Shown: positions 44,468-53,687, counted from the first letter of the stretch. The stretch is 64,000 bases of DNA from an uncultured Christensenella sp. (GCA_910584975.1 CAJUEA010000002.1:62001-126000), one strand, 5' to 3'. The notes: generated by a model not told the origin, from the letters alone. Translations and numbers: made by a program.

Positions 44468-45992
44468 CAATTTAAGACTGCCGATTGATTTTGAGATGAG
44501 TGATTTGCAAAGCATTGTCAAAAAGAAAATTGGGGATTACAAATTTGTAAAAATAGATAAATTGTCATTAGACAGCAGAAAGAAAAATGACATACACTAT
44601 GTGGCAAGTGTTGTGGTAGACGGAAAACCTAATCATAATTTGATTGATTATAAAAAGCCAAAGGTCAGTGTGCAAGAGCTTGTGGATTGCAAAGTAAAAG
44701 TAACAAGCCGTCCTGTTATTGTTGGCAGTGGTCCAAGTGGTATGTTTGCAGGATTAGTACTTGCGTATTATGGACTTAAGCCAATCATTTTTGAAGGTGG
44801 CGAAAGTGTGGATAAACGCTCGAAAATCGTCACTAAATTCAATTTAGGTGGAGAACTTGACGAGACAACTAATATTCAGTTTGGCGAAGGTGGTGCAGGA
44901 ACTTTTTCTGACGGAAAGCTTAACACAGGCATTTCAAGCGAGTTTATTTCAGTGGTGCTAAATGAGTTTGTAAGGCATGGTGCAACGCAGGATATTCTGT
45001 ATTTATCCAAGCCTCACATTGGCACAGACATTTTGAAAAAAGTGGTAAAAAATATTCGTAACACAATAGAAAGTCTTGGTGGAGAATATAAGTTTAACAG
45101 CAAGGTGGATGAGTTTGTTATCAACAATGGAAGAGTTGTTGGGGTAAAAGCTTGTGGTGTAACTTATGATTGCGACAATGTAATTTTGGCTTGTGGACAT
45201 TCTGCAAGAGATACTATTCGCAAATTGCATCTGCAAGGTGTTGCTATGAGTGCAAAGGCTTTTGCTGTTGGTGCAAGAGTCGAGCATAATCAGCAGCTGA
45301 TTGATAAAGGTCAGTATGGAGGCGCAAAGGGTTTGCCACCTGCTGATTACAAATTGTCACACAGATTGAACAATGGTAATGGTTGTTTTACTTTTTGTAT
45401 GTGTCCAGGTGGCTATGTTATGCCGTCTATGAGCGAGAAAAATACGATTGTCACAAATGGTATGAGTGAGTACAAAAGAGATAGTGGCTTTGCAAATTCT
45501 GCTGTGTTGGTGGGTATTACTCCAGATGATTATGGCAAAGGCGTTTTTGACGGAATTGTTTTGCAAGAAAGTTTGGAGAAAAAGGCTTTTGAGTTTGGGA
45601 AAAACTATGCAGCACCTGCTGTTAGAGTGGAGGATTTTGTTTGTGGAAGAGTGTCAAAAGATTTGGCAAATTACAAAACAACTTATTCGCGTGGATTGAT
45701 TAATGCCGATTTTCAGCGTATTTTTGACAAAGATATTCTTGATGGTATGCGTGAAGGCATTGTGGCATTTGGTCGCAAAATCAATGGATTTGACAAAAAT
45801 GGCATTTTGATTGGTGTGGAAAGCAGGTCATCTTCTCCTGTCAGAATTGAGCGTGACGAGAGTGGTATGTCAAACATCAAAGGCTTGTATCCTTGTGGTG
45901 AAGGCGCAGGTTATGCGGGTGGCATCACATCAAGTGCAGTGGATGGAATTAAAACGGCGTTGAAGCTTGTGCAAAACAATAAACAAAATTAA
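44451..45992 (+). CDS. COG2509-type FAD-dependent protein
   Basis: The ATG at 44451 (513 residues) has AAGGAG nine bases upstream; the longer in-frame extension is a shadow inside the previous gene. An N-terminal domain of about 80 residues precedes the FAD motif VIVGSGPSGMFAGLVLAYYG (about 89-108). Other family features are IQFGEGGAGTFSDGKLNTG (about 145-163), CMCPGGYV and the closing PCGEGAGYAGGI (about 480-491). These uncharacterised dehydrogenase-like flavoproteins are widespread in Clostridia. The overlap with the BaiN-like gene makes functional partnership possible; the two are distinct families. Confidence 0.88.
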   Translation: MLQKLNNLRLPIDFEMSDLQSIVKKKIGDYKFVKIDKLSLDSRKKNDIHYVASVVVDGKPNHNLIDYKKPKVSVQELVDCKVKVTSRPVIVGSGPSGMFAGLVLAYYGLKPIIFEGGESVDKRSKIVTKFNLGGELDETTNIQFGEGGAGTFSDGKLNTGISSEFISVVLNEFVRHGATQDILYLSKPHIGTDILKKVVKNIRNTIESLGGEYKFNSKVDEFVINNGRVVGVKACGVTYDCDNVILACGHSARDTIRKLHLQGVAMSAKAFAVGARVEHNQQLIDKGQYGGAKGLPPADYKLSHRLNNGNGCFTFCMCPGGYVMPSMSEKNTIVTNGMSEYKRDSGFANSAVLVGITPDDYGKGVFDGIVLQESLEKKAFEFGKNYAAPAVRVEDFVCGRVSKDLANYKTTYSRGLINADFQRIFDKDILDGMREGIVAFGRKINGFDKNGILIGVESRSSSPVRIERDESGMSNIKGLYPCGEGAGYAGGITSSAVDGIKTALKLVQNNKQN

Positions 45993-46029
45993 AGCCCAAA
46001 ACAACATTAATATTTGCTATTTGTCAAAT

Positions 46030-46059
46030 TAACATTTTAGTTTTATGGATAAAATGTTA
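46030..46059. repeat. Inverted repeat after the flavoprotein operon
   Basis: TAACATTTTA (46030-46039) and TAAAATGTTA (46050-46059) form a perfect 10-bp stem with a 10-base loop. There is no clear U-tract, so a terminator role is uncertain. Confidence 0.5.
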
Positions 46060-46218
46060 TATATAAGCATTTTGCAATAATATAATAATTGAGTGTTACA
46101 TTTTGATATACTAGTGTTTACAAGCAAAATATATTATTTTTTTAGTAGTATTTGCTTTGATTAATTTTAGTAATGTGTTAGAATATGTAAGATTAAAAAG
46201 CAAAGTTGGAGAATTGAA

Positions 46219-46905
46219 TTGAAATATAGTCAGCAAGAACTGGAGCAGAGAATTAAAAAATTGCCCGTTTACACAGAAAGGGAAGAAAGGCTAAACATTA
46301 TTACACATATGATTGGTGCAGTTATAGGTGTGATTGGCTTTGTCATTATGCTGACACTTGCAATAATCAAAACTACAAAAGATATAATGAATTTTATTGA
46401 TATAATTTCAGCAATCGTCTTTGGTGGCTCTATGATTGCACTTTACACAATGAGTAGCGTATATCACAGCGAAAAAGATATGGGAAAACGCGTTTACAAA
46501 CAAAAATCTGACCACCTTAGCATAAATATTTTGATTGCAGGCAGTTGCAGTGCTTTTATGATTTCAGGACTAAGAAACAATATCGGATATATATTGATAA
46601 GTTGTGTTTGGGCACTTAGTATTTTGAGCATGATACTCAACTGGATAAATGTCAAAAAATTTAGGGCAGTCACAATGGTAATCTACATTTTGACAGGTTG
46701 GTCACCAATATTTGTGGTAAATTACATAATTTCAATTTGTGGGATTGGTTGTTTTGCAGTTGTGCTTAGTGGTGGTTTGTGCTATACTTTCGGACTTATT
46801 TTTTATGCTATCAAAAAAGAATTTATGCATTCGATATGGCATATGTTTGTGCTTGCAGGCAGCATTTTGCACATTGTTGGTGCATGCGTTTATGTGTTTG
46901 CTTAA
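46219..46905 (+). CDS. Hemolysin III/AdipoR-family membrane protein
   Basis: This 228-residue protein has seven predicted membrane helices. Conserved PAQR/HlyIII residues are visible: ERLNIITHMIGA (about 22-33), the Ser and His in SSVYHSE (about 79-85) and the C-terminal HSIWHMFVLAGS (about 206-217), whose histidines bind zinc in the family. Despite the name, most bacterial members have no shown haemolytic role. The start is a TTG eight bases after GGAG; no ATG is suitably placed. It stands alone. Confidence 0.88.
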   Translation: MKYSQQELEQRIKKLPVYTEREERLNIITHMIGAVIGVIGFVIMLTLAIIKTTKDIMNFIDIISAIVFGGSMIALYTMSSVYHSEKDMGKRVYKQKSDHLSINILIAGSCSAFMISGLRNNIGYILISCVWALSILSMILNWINVKKFRAVTMVIYILTGWSPIFVVNYIISICGIGCFAVVLSGGLCYTFGLIFYAIKKEFMHSIWHMFVLAGSILHIVGACVYVFA

Positions 46906-46958
46906 TTGCCACAAACTGGCTAAATTTTAAATAAATTTGAATTTTTTATATTAAATTA

Positions 46959-46987
46959 TAGACAAAAACAATTTTTTATGCTATATT
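46959..46987 (+). promoter_or_regulatory. Promoter of the ferredoxin gene
   Basis: TAGACA (46959-46964), 17-bp spacer, TATATT (46982-46987). Confidence 0.6.
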
Positions 46988-47025
46988 AATATAAACATAA
47001 ATGACATTTAAAAGGAGAAAAAACA

Positions 47026-47196
47026 ATGGCATATGTAATTAACGATTCATGCATTTCTTGTGGTGCTTGTGCAGATCAATGTCCTGTAAGCGCTATCAGT
47101 GAGGGAGATACTCAATATAATATTGATGCAGAAACTTGCATTTCTTGTGGCGCTTGTGCAGATCAATGCCCAGTAAATGCAATTGCAGAGGACTAA
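47026..47196 (+). CDS. 2[4Fe-4S] clostridial-type ferredoxin
   Basis: The 56-residue frame has AAGGAGA nine bases before its ATG. It consists of two near-identical halves with the cluster motif C-x2-C-x2-C-x3-CP: CISCGACADQCPVSAI (about 9-24) and CISCGACADQCPVNAI (about 38-53). Each half binds one cubane cluster, with the last Cys of each half serving the other cluster. It is a low-potential electron carrier for hydrogenase, pyruvate:ferredoxin oxidoreductase and radical SAM enzymes in anaerobes. The strong repeat identity at protein level shows the ancestral duplication clearly. Confidence 0.97.
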   Translation: MAYVINDSCISCGACADQCPVSAISEGDTQYNIDAETCISCGACADQCPVNAIAED

Positions 47197-47551
47197 TTTG
47201 TTTTTCAGCATTAGGGCGCGCAGTTTTGCCGTCCTAATTGCAAATTAAGTCAATTTAAATTTTTAGCAAAAAGTTTTTTACAAGGTTGAAATTAAAAAAA
47301 ATGGCAATAAAGTGTTATAAAGATTTAGTATTGCCATATTTGAGAAATACAATTTATATTTTCAGCTTTTGATTATTAAAAATAAATAATACTTAATTTA
47401 TGTTTGATAATGTTTGATTAACCTTTAAATCATACATTATTAATATTTTTTTGTAAGTTGGTCAGCACAAAAAAGTTATTATGCTGACTTATATCATATT
47501 GTGATTAGTTTACATATAATACACTAACGCAATAAGAAATATGGAGGAATT
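47197..47551. other. Intergenic region ferredoxin-greA with two hairpins
   Basis: This 355-bp gap holds the stem ATGGCAATA/TATTGCCAT (47301-47309, 47329-47337), which on the minus strand is followed by T8 and so looks like a minus-strand terminator with no annotated gene to serve. A second hairpin, GTCAGCA/TGCTGAC, lies at 47461-47488. TATAAT at 47515-47520 may be the greA -10. No reading frame is convincing. Confidence 0.55.
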
Positions 47552-48037
47552 ATGCAAAATACAACTATTTTTACAAAAGAAGGTTATGATGCTTGCTATG
47601 CGGAATATCGTGAGCTTGTGGATGTGAAAAGAAGAGAAGCATCAGAAAAAATCAAGGTTGCCAGAGAGTATGGCGATTTGAGCGAAAATGCAGAGTATGA
47701 CGCTGCCAAAGAAGAACAAGCAATGATTGAGGCAAGAATTAAGGAGTTGGAGGCTAAACTTTCCAACTACGAAATTATTGACGAGTCAAAAATTAGAAAT
47801 GACATTGTCAGCATTGGCTCTTTCGTAAAAGTATTGGATAAAGAATTTGACGAGGAAGAAGTTTATCAAATTGTCGGCAGTACAGAGGCTGACATCAATT
47901 TGAATCGTATCAGCAACAATTCGCCAATGGCAACTGCTTTGCTTGGCAAAAAGAAGGGCGATACAGTGCGTGTTGCAACACCACAAGCTACTTTTGAAGT
48001 TACAATTCTTGAAATCAGCAAGGACAAAATCAACTAA
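47552..48037 (+). CDS. greA: Transcription elongation factor GreA
   Basis: This 161-residue protein has the N-terminal coiled coil (about 8-75) with the conserved acidic tip in REYGDLSENAEYDAAKEEQ (about 38-56), which reaches the RNA polymerase active site. The C-terminal FKBP-like domain (about 80-161) includes VGSTEADINLNRISNNSPMATALLGKKKGD. It rescues backtracked polymerase by stimulating RNA cleavage. GGAGG precedes the ATG. It lies 15 bases before lysS; greA-lysS is a common Firmicute pair. Confidence 0.97.
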   Translation: MQNTTIFTKEGYDACYAEYRELVDVKRREASEKIKVAREYGDLSENAEYDAAKEEQAMIEARIKELEAKLSNYEIIDESKIRNDIVSIGSFVKVLDKEFDEEEVYQIVGSTEADINLNRISNNSPMATALLGKKKGDTVRVATPQATFEVTILEISKDKIN

Positions 48038-48052
48038 GCACGAGGAGTGAAT

Positions 48053-49534
48053 ATGGACGCAAATAACCAAGTGGAATTGGATTTAAATGATATAATCAAG
48101 GCAAGACACGAAAAGTTGGCACGCCTTGTAGAAATGGATAAAAATCCTTATGAAATTGTTAAGTTTGATAAGGATACCGATGCTATGCAAATTAAAAATA
48201 ATTTTGACAGCTATGACGGCAAGGAAGTTACTCTTGCAGGTCGTATGATAAGCCGCAGAATTATGGGAAAGGCAAGCTTTGCCAATCTTTTGGACGGAAC
48301 AGGTAGCATTCAGCTTTATGTCAGCAAAAATGACATTGGCGAGGAGGATTATGCTGAGTTTAAAAAATTTGACATTGGTGATATCATTGGCGTAACAGGC
48401 AAGGTGTTCACAACCAAAACAGGCGAAATCAGTGTTCATTCAACAGCTGTTAGCTTGCTTTCAAAATCACTTTTGCCATTGCCTGAAAAATATCACGGTT
48501 TGACAAATACTGATATGCGTTATCGTCAAAGATATGTTGATTTGATTGCAAATCCTGAAGTTAAAAAAACATTTATCACAAGGTCAAAAATTATTAGCAG
48601 CATAAGGACTTTTCTTGATGCAAGAGGATTTCTTGAGGTGGAAACACCAATTTTGAATACTATTCCTGGTGGTGCAAGTGCAAGACCATTTATCACTCAT
48701 CACAACACTTTGGATATAGATATGTATATGCGTATTGCTCCAGAGCTGTATTTAAAAAGACTTATTGTCGGTGGCTTTGAAAGAGTTTATGAAATCGGCA
48801 GACTTTTCAGAAATGAGGGAATGGATACAAAACATAATCCAGAATTTACAACTGTTGAATTGTATCAAGCATACACAGATTACAATGGAATGATGGATTT
48901 AACGGAAGATTTGTTCAATTTTATTGCAGACACTGTTATCGGTAGCAAAACAATAAGCTATCAAGGCACACAAATCAATATTGGAGACAAGTGGAAACGC
49001 ATTTCTATGCTTGAGTTGGTTCGTGAGGAAACAGGCATTGATTTTGAAAATATGCCACTTGAGGAGTGCATTGCAAAGGCAAACGCTATTGGTGTGGAAT
49101 TTGCTGACAATGTAACATGGGGCAAAGCACTTTATGAAGTGTTTGACCAAAAGATTGAGGAAAAATTGATTCAACCAACTTTTGTTACAGATTATCCTGT
49201 TGAGGTGTCTCCACTTGCAAAACGCAAAAAGAGCGACCCAAGACTTACTGAAAGATTTGAGTTTTTCATTTATTCAAGAGAAATGGGTAATGCTTTTTCT
49301 GAGCTTAATGACCCAATTGACCAAAAAGGTAGATTTATGGCACAAGTTAAGGAAAGAGAGGCAGGCGACGACGAGGCTCAAATGATGGATGAGGACTTTG
49401 TTACAGCACTTGAATATGGTATGCCACCAACAGGTGGATTGGGAATTGGTATCGACAGATTGGTTATGTTGTTTACTGATGAGGCAAGCATAAGAGATGT
49501 TTTGTTGTTCCCAACAATGAAACCTATCGGCTAA
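48053..49534 (+). CDS. lysS: Lysyl-tRNA synthetase (class II)
   Basis: The ATG at 48053 (493 residues) follows GAGGAG; a GTG two codons earlier is inside that site. The OB-fold anticodon domain is at about 55-145. Class II motif 1 lies near [22 protein letters not shown], motif 2 is [19 protein letters not shown] (about 260-278), and motif 3 is [15 protein letters not shown] (about 463-477). It charges tRNA-Lys. It is the second gene after greA, followed by two terminators that separate it from the minus-strand ABC operon. Confidence 0.97.
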   Translation: MDANNQVELDLNDIIKARHEKLARLVEMDKNPYEIVKFDKDTDAMQIKNNFDSYDGKEVTLAGRMISRRIMGKASFANLLDGTGSIQLYVSKNDIGEEDYAEFKKFDIGDIIGVTGKVFTTKTGEISVHSTAVSLLSKSLLPLPEKYHGLTNTDMRYRQRYVDLIANPEVKKTFITRSKIISSIRTFLDARGFLEVETPILNTIPGGASARPFITHHNTLDIDMYMRIAPELYLKRLIVGGFERVYEIGRLFRNEGMDTKHNPEFTTVELYQAYTDYNGMMDLTEDLFNFIADTVIGSKTISYQGTQINIGDKWKRISMLELVREETGIDFENMPLEECIAKANAIGVEFADNVTWGKALYEVFDQKIEEKLIQPTFVTDYPVEVSPLAKRKKSDPRLTERFEFFIYSREMGNAFSELNDPIDQKGRFMAQVKEREAGDDEAQMMDEDFVTALEYGMPPTGGLGIGIDRLVMLFTDEASIRDVLLFPTMKPIG

Positions 49535-49543
49535 AATAAATAT

Positions 49544-49577
49544 AAAAACACTCTTGATTTTGTTAAGAGTGTTTTTT
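49544..49577 (+). terminator. Terminator of greA-lysS
   Basis: Stem AAAACACTCTT/AAGAGTGTTTT with a 9-base loop, followed by a T-run. Confidence 0.9.
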
Positions 49578-49664
49578 AATGCTTTTAGTAAAGAAAATCA
49601 AAGTTTATTTTTTTCTGCAAAAACTTAAAAAATATTATAAAAATTATACTGACAATTTTAATCA

Positions 49665-49703
49665 AAAAAATGCTAATGTAATGTTCAAGGTTAGCATTTT
49701 TTA
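49665..49703. terminator. Terminator, probably for the minus-strand ABC operon
   Basis: Stem AAAAAATGCTAA/TTAGCATTTTTT with a 15-base loop. The A-run on the left gives a U-tract on the minus strand. Confidence 0.8.
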
Positions 49704-49853
49704 CATGTGGTTATTTTTTATTTTCGTTTAATTATATATGTATTAAGTTATATTTATGTATTAATTTTATGAATTAATTTTATGAATTAAATTTATAAAT
49801 GCACTAAAAATAGTGAGATATTTGCCTAATTTGTGATTAAGAGCAGGGAAGAA

Positions 49854-50528
49854 TTATTCTTGAATAATTCCGTCTACTATTGTGACAATTTTATCCATTT
49901 TGTTTGCAACATTTATGTCGTGGGTAACTACAATTATTGTTTTGCCTTGCTTTTGCAAATCTTTAAGCAGTTCAATGATTTCGCTTGCAGTTTTGCTGTC
50001 CAGTGCAGATGTTGGCTCGTCTGCAAGCACCACATCAGGAGCATTAACAATGGCTCTTGCAATGGCAACCCTTTGTTTTTGTCCACCAGAAAGGTCGCGG
50101 ACTTTTTTGTTTTTCAGTTCTGTTATTTTCAAGCGATAGAGTATGGTGTTGATTCTATCTTTTTGTTCCTTTGATTTATATTTTTTGCTAAACAGCAATG
50201 GCACTTGTATGTTATTGAAAACCTTGTCACTTTCAATCAAACCATAAGATTGCAAAATAAACCCGAAGACACTATTTCTTATTTCAGCAAGTTGTGTTGC
50301 GTTTTTTGAGGTGATATTTTCTCCATTCAAAAAATATTCTCCGTCAGTAAAGTTATCCAAACAACCTATGATATTAAGCAAGGTGGATTTACCACTGCCG
50401 GAAACACCCATAATGGCAATGCTATCGCCTTTGTTTATTGTAAGATTAACTCCTTGCAGAGCGTGCACCTCATTTTGCTTGCCTTCATTGTATTTTTTAT
50501 GAATGTTTTTCAAATTTATAATTTCCAT
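49854..50528 (-). CDS. MacB/LolD-type ABC transporter ATPase
   Basis: This 224-residue ATPase has Walker A GVSGSGKS (about 42-49), a Q-loop near GFILQSYGLIE, signature LSGGQKQR (about 144-151), Walker B VVLADEPTSAL (about 164-174) and the H-loop His in VVTHD (about 199-203). The LADEPTSALD context marks the MacB/LolD/FtsE class, which pairs with FtsX-fold permeases. GAGGG precedes the ATG. It is the last of four genes (exported protein, permease, permease, ATPase) on the minus strand. It could also serve the ATPase-less permease pair at 29118-31677. Confidence 0.95.
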   Translation of the reverse strand: MEIINLKNIHKKYNEGKQNEVHALQGVNLTINKGDSIAIMGVSGSGKSTLLNIIGCLDNFTDGEYFLNGENITSKNATQLAEIRNSVFGFILQSYGLIESDKVFNNIQVPLLFSKKYKSKEQKDRINTILYRLKITELKNKKVRDLSGGQKQRVAIARAIVNAPDVVLADEPTSALDSKTASEIIELLKDLQKQGKTIIVVTHDINVANKMDKIVTIVDGIIQE

Positions 50529-50593
50529 AATCCCTCTTTACAATTTTTTATTTTTGCATTTAGTGTCGATTTTTGAATGATATTTTGAGATTA

Positions 50594-51733
50594 TCACTCT
50601 GTGTTATTATTTGAGATAGCTTTTAGTGGCTTAAATTTTGCAAATTTAGTTAGCCCTAATGAAATGCTAGCAATAAAAACACCAAACATAATTCCCATAC
50701 AAGTAAAATGCGTTTTCCAATCGACTAACTCGCTGGCAATATATTCATTAGTTATACGATCATGATAACTGGTTTCTGAAATCACAATTCCTATTGTTAA
50801 TGTTGCTATGGAAAAAGCTACAATAAACAGCATAAGGAGTTTTAAAATTTCTATATAAATTATAGTTGAGCGTTTTCCACCATAAATATACATAACTCCA
50901 CTGCGTTTTATCAATTTGTCCGCAGCAAAGTAATAATTTGCTGTTACAACCACTATAAATAGCACTATTGCGCATATGCACCAATAGAAAAAGAAATCAT
51001 TTACTTGTGAGGTTTTGCTATCTATATTCATTTGTTTTGCAGTTTTTGCGAATGCTCCTAAGCTTTTATAATATTCAGGAGTTTTGTCGCTTATCATTAA
51101 TCCACTTTCAATTTTAGCAAATGGTGGAATATCGTCATATATTAAAAAATCCCAATCATAATTTTCAAAAAAAGATTGTGTCATACCAGCAAAGAAATTA
51201 TAGTATTTTTTTTCTGTATACCCTAAAATTTTTATAGTTTGTTCATATTTATAAGTGCCTTCAAAAGTACTTATTTTATAGATTTTATCTTTTTCAAATT
51301 TATCTTTTGCTATTGCAGGAGCATAAGCTTCTTTATAGCTAGTCGGTTTTGTTTTTGAAAAATTGTAGCCGAGAGATGGTAAATCATTAACCATTTTTTC
51401 ACTAACAAAAGTTAATTTGTAATCTGTTTCAACAAGGCTAGATGGCGTTTGTAATTCAACATTGCCATATTGTACAGTGCCAGCAAAATTTTCCATGTCA
51501 AATGTTTTGCAAAGGTTGTGATATTGGTAATTATCTAGTCCATAAAAATTTATTACACAATAGTCAGCGATATCTTTACTATATCCAACAACATCCTCAT
51601 TTGATATTTTTGCAATTGATGGATAATATGCCAATGGTAATACAACCATTGTAAATGACATTGCTATCAAAATTACAATAGATAGTAGTGCAGTGGAAAG
51701 TATGCTTGTTTTAAGTATTTTAAGATTATTCAT
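50594..51733 (-). CDS. FtsX-fold ABC permease (second in operon)
   Basis: The ATG at 51733 (379 residues, MNNLKILKTSILS) is preferred: GGTGG lies just upstream, and the longer frame overlaps the previous gene out of frame. Helix 1 is at about 12-36, followed by an extracytoplasmic domain (about 37-250). Three helices (about 255-280, 295-325 and 335-362) complete the MacB/FtsX topology. The extracytoplasmic part has no Cys-rich or recognisable enzymatic motif. It sits between the other permease (10-bp gap) and the ATPase (65-bp gap). Confidence 0.8.
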   Translation of the reverse strand: MNNLKILKTSILSTALLSIVILIAMSFTMVVLPLAYYPSIAKISNEDVVGYSKDIADYCVINFYGLDNYQYHNLCKTFDMENFAGTVQYGNVELQTPSSLVETDYKLTFVSEKMVNDLPSLGYNFSKTKPTSYKEAYAPAIAKDKFEKDKIYKISTFEGTYKYEQTIKILGYTEKKYYNFFAGMTQSFFENYDWDFLIYDDIPPFAKIESGLMISDKTPEYYKSLGAFAKTAKQMNIDSKTSQVNDFFFYWCICAIVLFIVVVTANYYFAADKLIKRSGVMYIYGGKRSTIIYIEILKLLMLFIVAFSIATLTIGIVISETSYHDRITNEYIASELVDWKTHFTCMGIMFGVFIASISLGLTKFAKFKPLKAISNNNTE

Positions 51734-51743
51734 TTTCCACCAC

Positions 51744-52847
51744 CTATACATTATATTTTGTGTTTGCAGGCATAGCAATCGCACGCCTAACAACTGCAAT
51801 AGTTGCCATAATAACTGCACTTGTAAATGTGCCACCAATCAAAAGTAAATAATGTAGCCAAGCGAATGACGCAAGTGGCATTTCAAAAATCATATTTATC
51901 CCAATAAAATAATCAACAATAACTCCAAGACTAATTGCAAAAATTGCAATCAGCAAAGTTTCAATAATCATTGCACAGCCAAGTAGTGAAGGCTTACAAC
52001 CAAGAGTTTTATATGTTGCATATTTTTTGTTGTTGCATTTCAGCCAATACCCCATTATTGAAAGTGAGGATAATAAGCAAATTAAAAGCATTCCTGCATC
52101 AAGAATTGCAGCAACTAAAATTCCTGCGTTAATTGAAGGAGGTACTTTGCAGTTTATTTTTTTTAGTCCATTTTTTAAATTAGATAATCCACTATGCTTT
52201 AAATTTAAAATGTGACCTGTTATTTCTCTTTCTTTTGGATTTTTATTAATTTCGTCTGGGGGGGGAGTGCAAGAATACCATTCATTAATTTGTAAATTGT
52301 AAGGAACAACAAAAGTATTTATACTTTCTGATACAAAATCTTTAACAATCAAGTTGTTTCCATAAAAATTAATAGTGTTATTAATTTCAATTCCGTGTTC
52401 CATTGCAATTTTTTCGTTTATGCAAACTATGTTTTGGTTTGTTGAAATATCTTCATCAGTTATTCCAAAGCTTTGTTTAACAACAAAACGGACTCGCATT
52501 TCTTTAAATTTAATAGCTTTGTCATTAAAAATAATTGAAGATTCATAATGTCGCACAAAAAAATCAGATTCAATGTTTTTATCCTCAAAAGCAAGGTTGT
52601 TGCAATTGTTCCTAATATAGTCCCCAATTTTAACATTGTTTTGTTTGAAATAATCCGGTGAAACCTCAAAAAACATTGAGTTTGGTTCTGAGCGTACAAA
52701 ATTTAAACATGCGACTAAATAGCGTGAAGGAAGGCTACAACAAATGGTTGTGGCAAAAAATATGAGAATAAGCAACACAAAAGCAAACGGCTTGTTTATA
52801 ACCGATTGTTTTATGCTGCTAAGAATAAAAAGCATTTTGTTTTTCAT
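51744..52847 (-). CDS. FtsX-fold ABC permease with a C8 tract (first in operon)
   Basis: The second of two close ATGs (52847, 367 residues) has better spacing from the weak AGGT site. Helix 1 is at about 17-40, followed by an extracytoplasmic domain (about 41-240) and three C-terminal helices (about 243-270, 280-312 and 325-355). Codons for Pro-Pro-Pro in SCTPPPDEINK are written as a run of eight C (eight G on the plus strand, 52258-52265), extreme for this AT-rich sequence and a possible slippage site. It follows the exported-protein gene by 46 bp. Confidence 0.8.
   Translation of the reverse strand: MKNKMLFILSSIKQSVINKPFAFVLLILIFFATTICCSLPSRYLVACLNFVRSEPNSMFFEVSPDYFKQNNVKIGDYIRNNCNNLAFEDKNIESDFFVRHYESSIIFNDKAIKFKEMRVRFVVKQSFGITDEDISTNQNIVCINEKIAMEHGIEINNTINFYGNNLIVKDFVSESINTFVVPYNLQINEWYSCTPPPDEINKNPKEREITGHILNLKHSGLSNLKNGLKKINCKVPPSINAGILVAAILDAGMLLICLLSSLSIMGYWLKCNNKKYATYKTLGCKPSLLGCAMIIETLLIAIFAISLGVIVDYFIGINMIFEMPLASFAWLHYLLLIGGTFTSAVIMATIAVVRRAIAMPANTKYNV
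52258..52265. repeat. Homopolymer G8 (C8 in the coding strand)
   Basis: Eight consecutive G on the plus strand inside the permease gene at 51744-52847, in the extracytoplasmic domain. A gain or loss of one base would truncate the permease. Confidence 0.9.
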
Positions 52848-52893
52848 AATCATACCTAAATAAAAAATAAAGAAAGCATATTTAAATTTTTAT

Positions 52894-53514
52894 TTATCCA
52901 AATTTATAATAATAACTATAATTAATACCTTCTAATTCAAAACGCACTCTAACTTCAACTTTATACAAATCGGAAGCACCGCTAATAATCGTTTGACCAT
53001 ATGATGATCTGTCTTGACAAGAAGGCATGTATTTTTCTATTACACCTTTTTTGCTTGAATAAAATTTTATGTCTGCACCAAAATAATCAAGGTTTAAAGC
53101 TTTTTTAGTGCCTAATGGTGGACCTTGCTCATAAGATTTGTATTCAATTATGATATCTTGAATTAAACCAATATTTCTTGGGTCAACATTAATTACAATG
53201 TAGGCAGAACGGGCAGCACTTAATGACGCGAAATAATTTCCACTTTTAACTCTACCATACCAATCTACATCATAATATGGATCAGATTCTGTTCCTGAGC
53301 CACCATTTCCTATACCATCTATTATACCATAAGTTTCTGTTAAAGACAAGGGGGTAATGGATGAGTCTGAGATGTCACTGACAGCTGACAATGACAAATT
53401 TGTGTCTTTGCTTGTTTTGCTGACTTGATTTGCAACAAAAACAATGCTAAAGCATGTTGCTAGTATCAAAAAAATTGACACTAAAGTTTTACTTAATTTT
53501 TTTTCTTTAATCAT
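52894..53514 (-). CDS. Exported protein of unknown function, first gene of ABC operon
   Basis: This 206-residue protein has a classical signal peptide: MIKEKKLSK, then a hydrophobic core (about 10-28, IFLILATCFSIVFVA). The mature part begins with a low-complexity S/T/D stretch (about 32-60). A GNGGSGTESDPYYDVDWYG segment (about 69-87) follows, then a strand-rich region with no enzymatic motif. LATC is not a good lipobox, because the hydrophobic core continues past the Cys. GGAGG lies ten bases before the ATG. Placement before two FtsX permeases and a MacB-type ATPase suggests that it is a partner, substrate or toxin-like product of that system. I do not recognise the family. Confidence 0.72.
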   Translation of the reverse strand: MIKEKKLSKTLVSIFLILATCFSIVFVANQVSKTSKDTNLSLSAVSDISDSSITPLSLTETYGIIDGIGNGGSGTESDPYYDVDWYGRVKSGNYFASLSAARSAYIVINVDPRNIGLIQDIIIEYKSYEQGPPLGTKKALNLDYFGADIKFYSSKKGVIEKYMPSCQDRSSYGQTIISGASDLYKVEVRVRFELEGINYSYYYKFG

Positions 53515-53575
53515 GAAACAATTTCCTCCGTTGTTTATTTTTTAAATATGCTTTCTTGTTAACGATATTCATTTT

Positions 53576-53605
53576 GCAAAATAAAAATTTAAATTTTTAT
53601 TTTGC
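53576..53605. promoter_or_regulatory. Perfect 30-bp palindrome upstream of the exported-protein operon
   Basis: Half-site GCAAAATAAAAATTT at 53576-53590 is followed immediately by its exact reverse complement (53591-53605). It lies 62 bases before the start of the exported-protein gene. It could be an operator or a transcribed hairpin with no loop. Confidence 0.85.
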
Positions 53606-53648
53606 CCTTCACTTTATATACGAATGAAATGGCAATTTTTATTCAAAA

Positions 53649-53687
53649 AAAACAAGAATTTTTGAAAATTCTCAAAAATTCTTGTTT
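53649..53687. terminator. Long hairpin, bidirectional terminator-like
   Basis: Stem AACAAGAATTTTTGA/TCAAAAATTCTTGTT with an AAATTC loop. T-runs follow on both strands, longer on the minus strand. It sits between rpsI and the exported-protein operon and would insulate the latter. Confidence 0.8.

Larger units (their letters stand above)
49535..49853. other. Convergent intergenic region lysS / ABC operon
   Basis: This 319-bp gap contains two strong hairpins with T- and A-runs (49544-49577 and 49665-49703), serving lysS and the ABC operon. The last 150 bases, AT-rich with short ATTTATG/ATTAATTT repeats, show nothing else. Confidence 0.75.

Noticed and set aside
46219..46905. Haemolysin/virulence role for the HlyIII-family protein
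   Set aside because: The family name is historical. Conserved residues fit the PAQR/HlyIII membrane family, and nothing here indicates toxicity.
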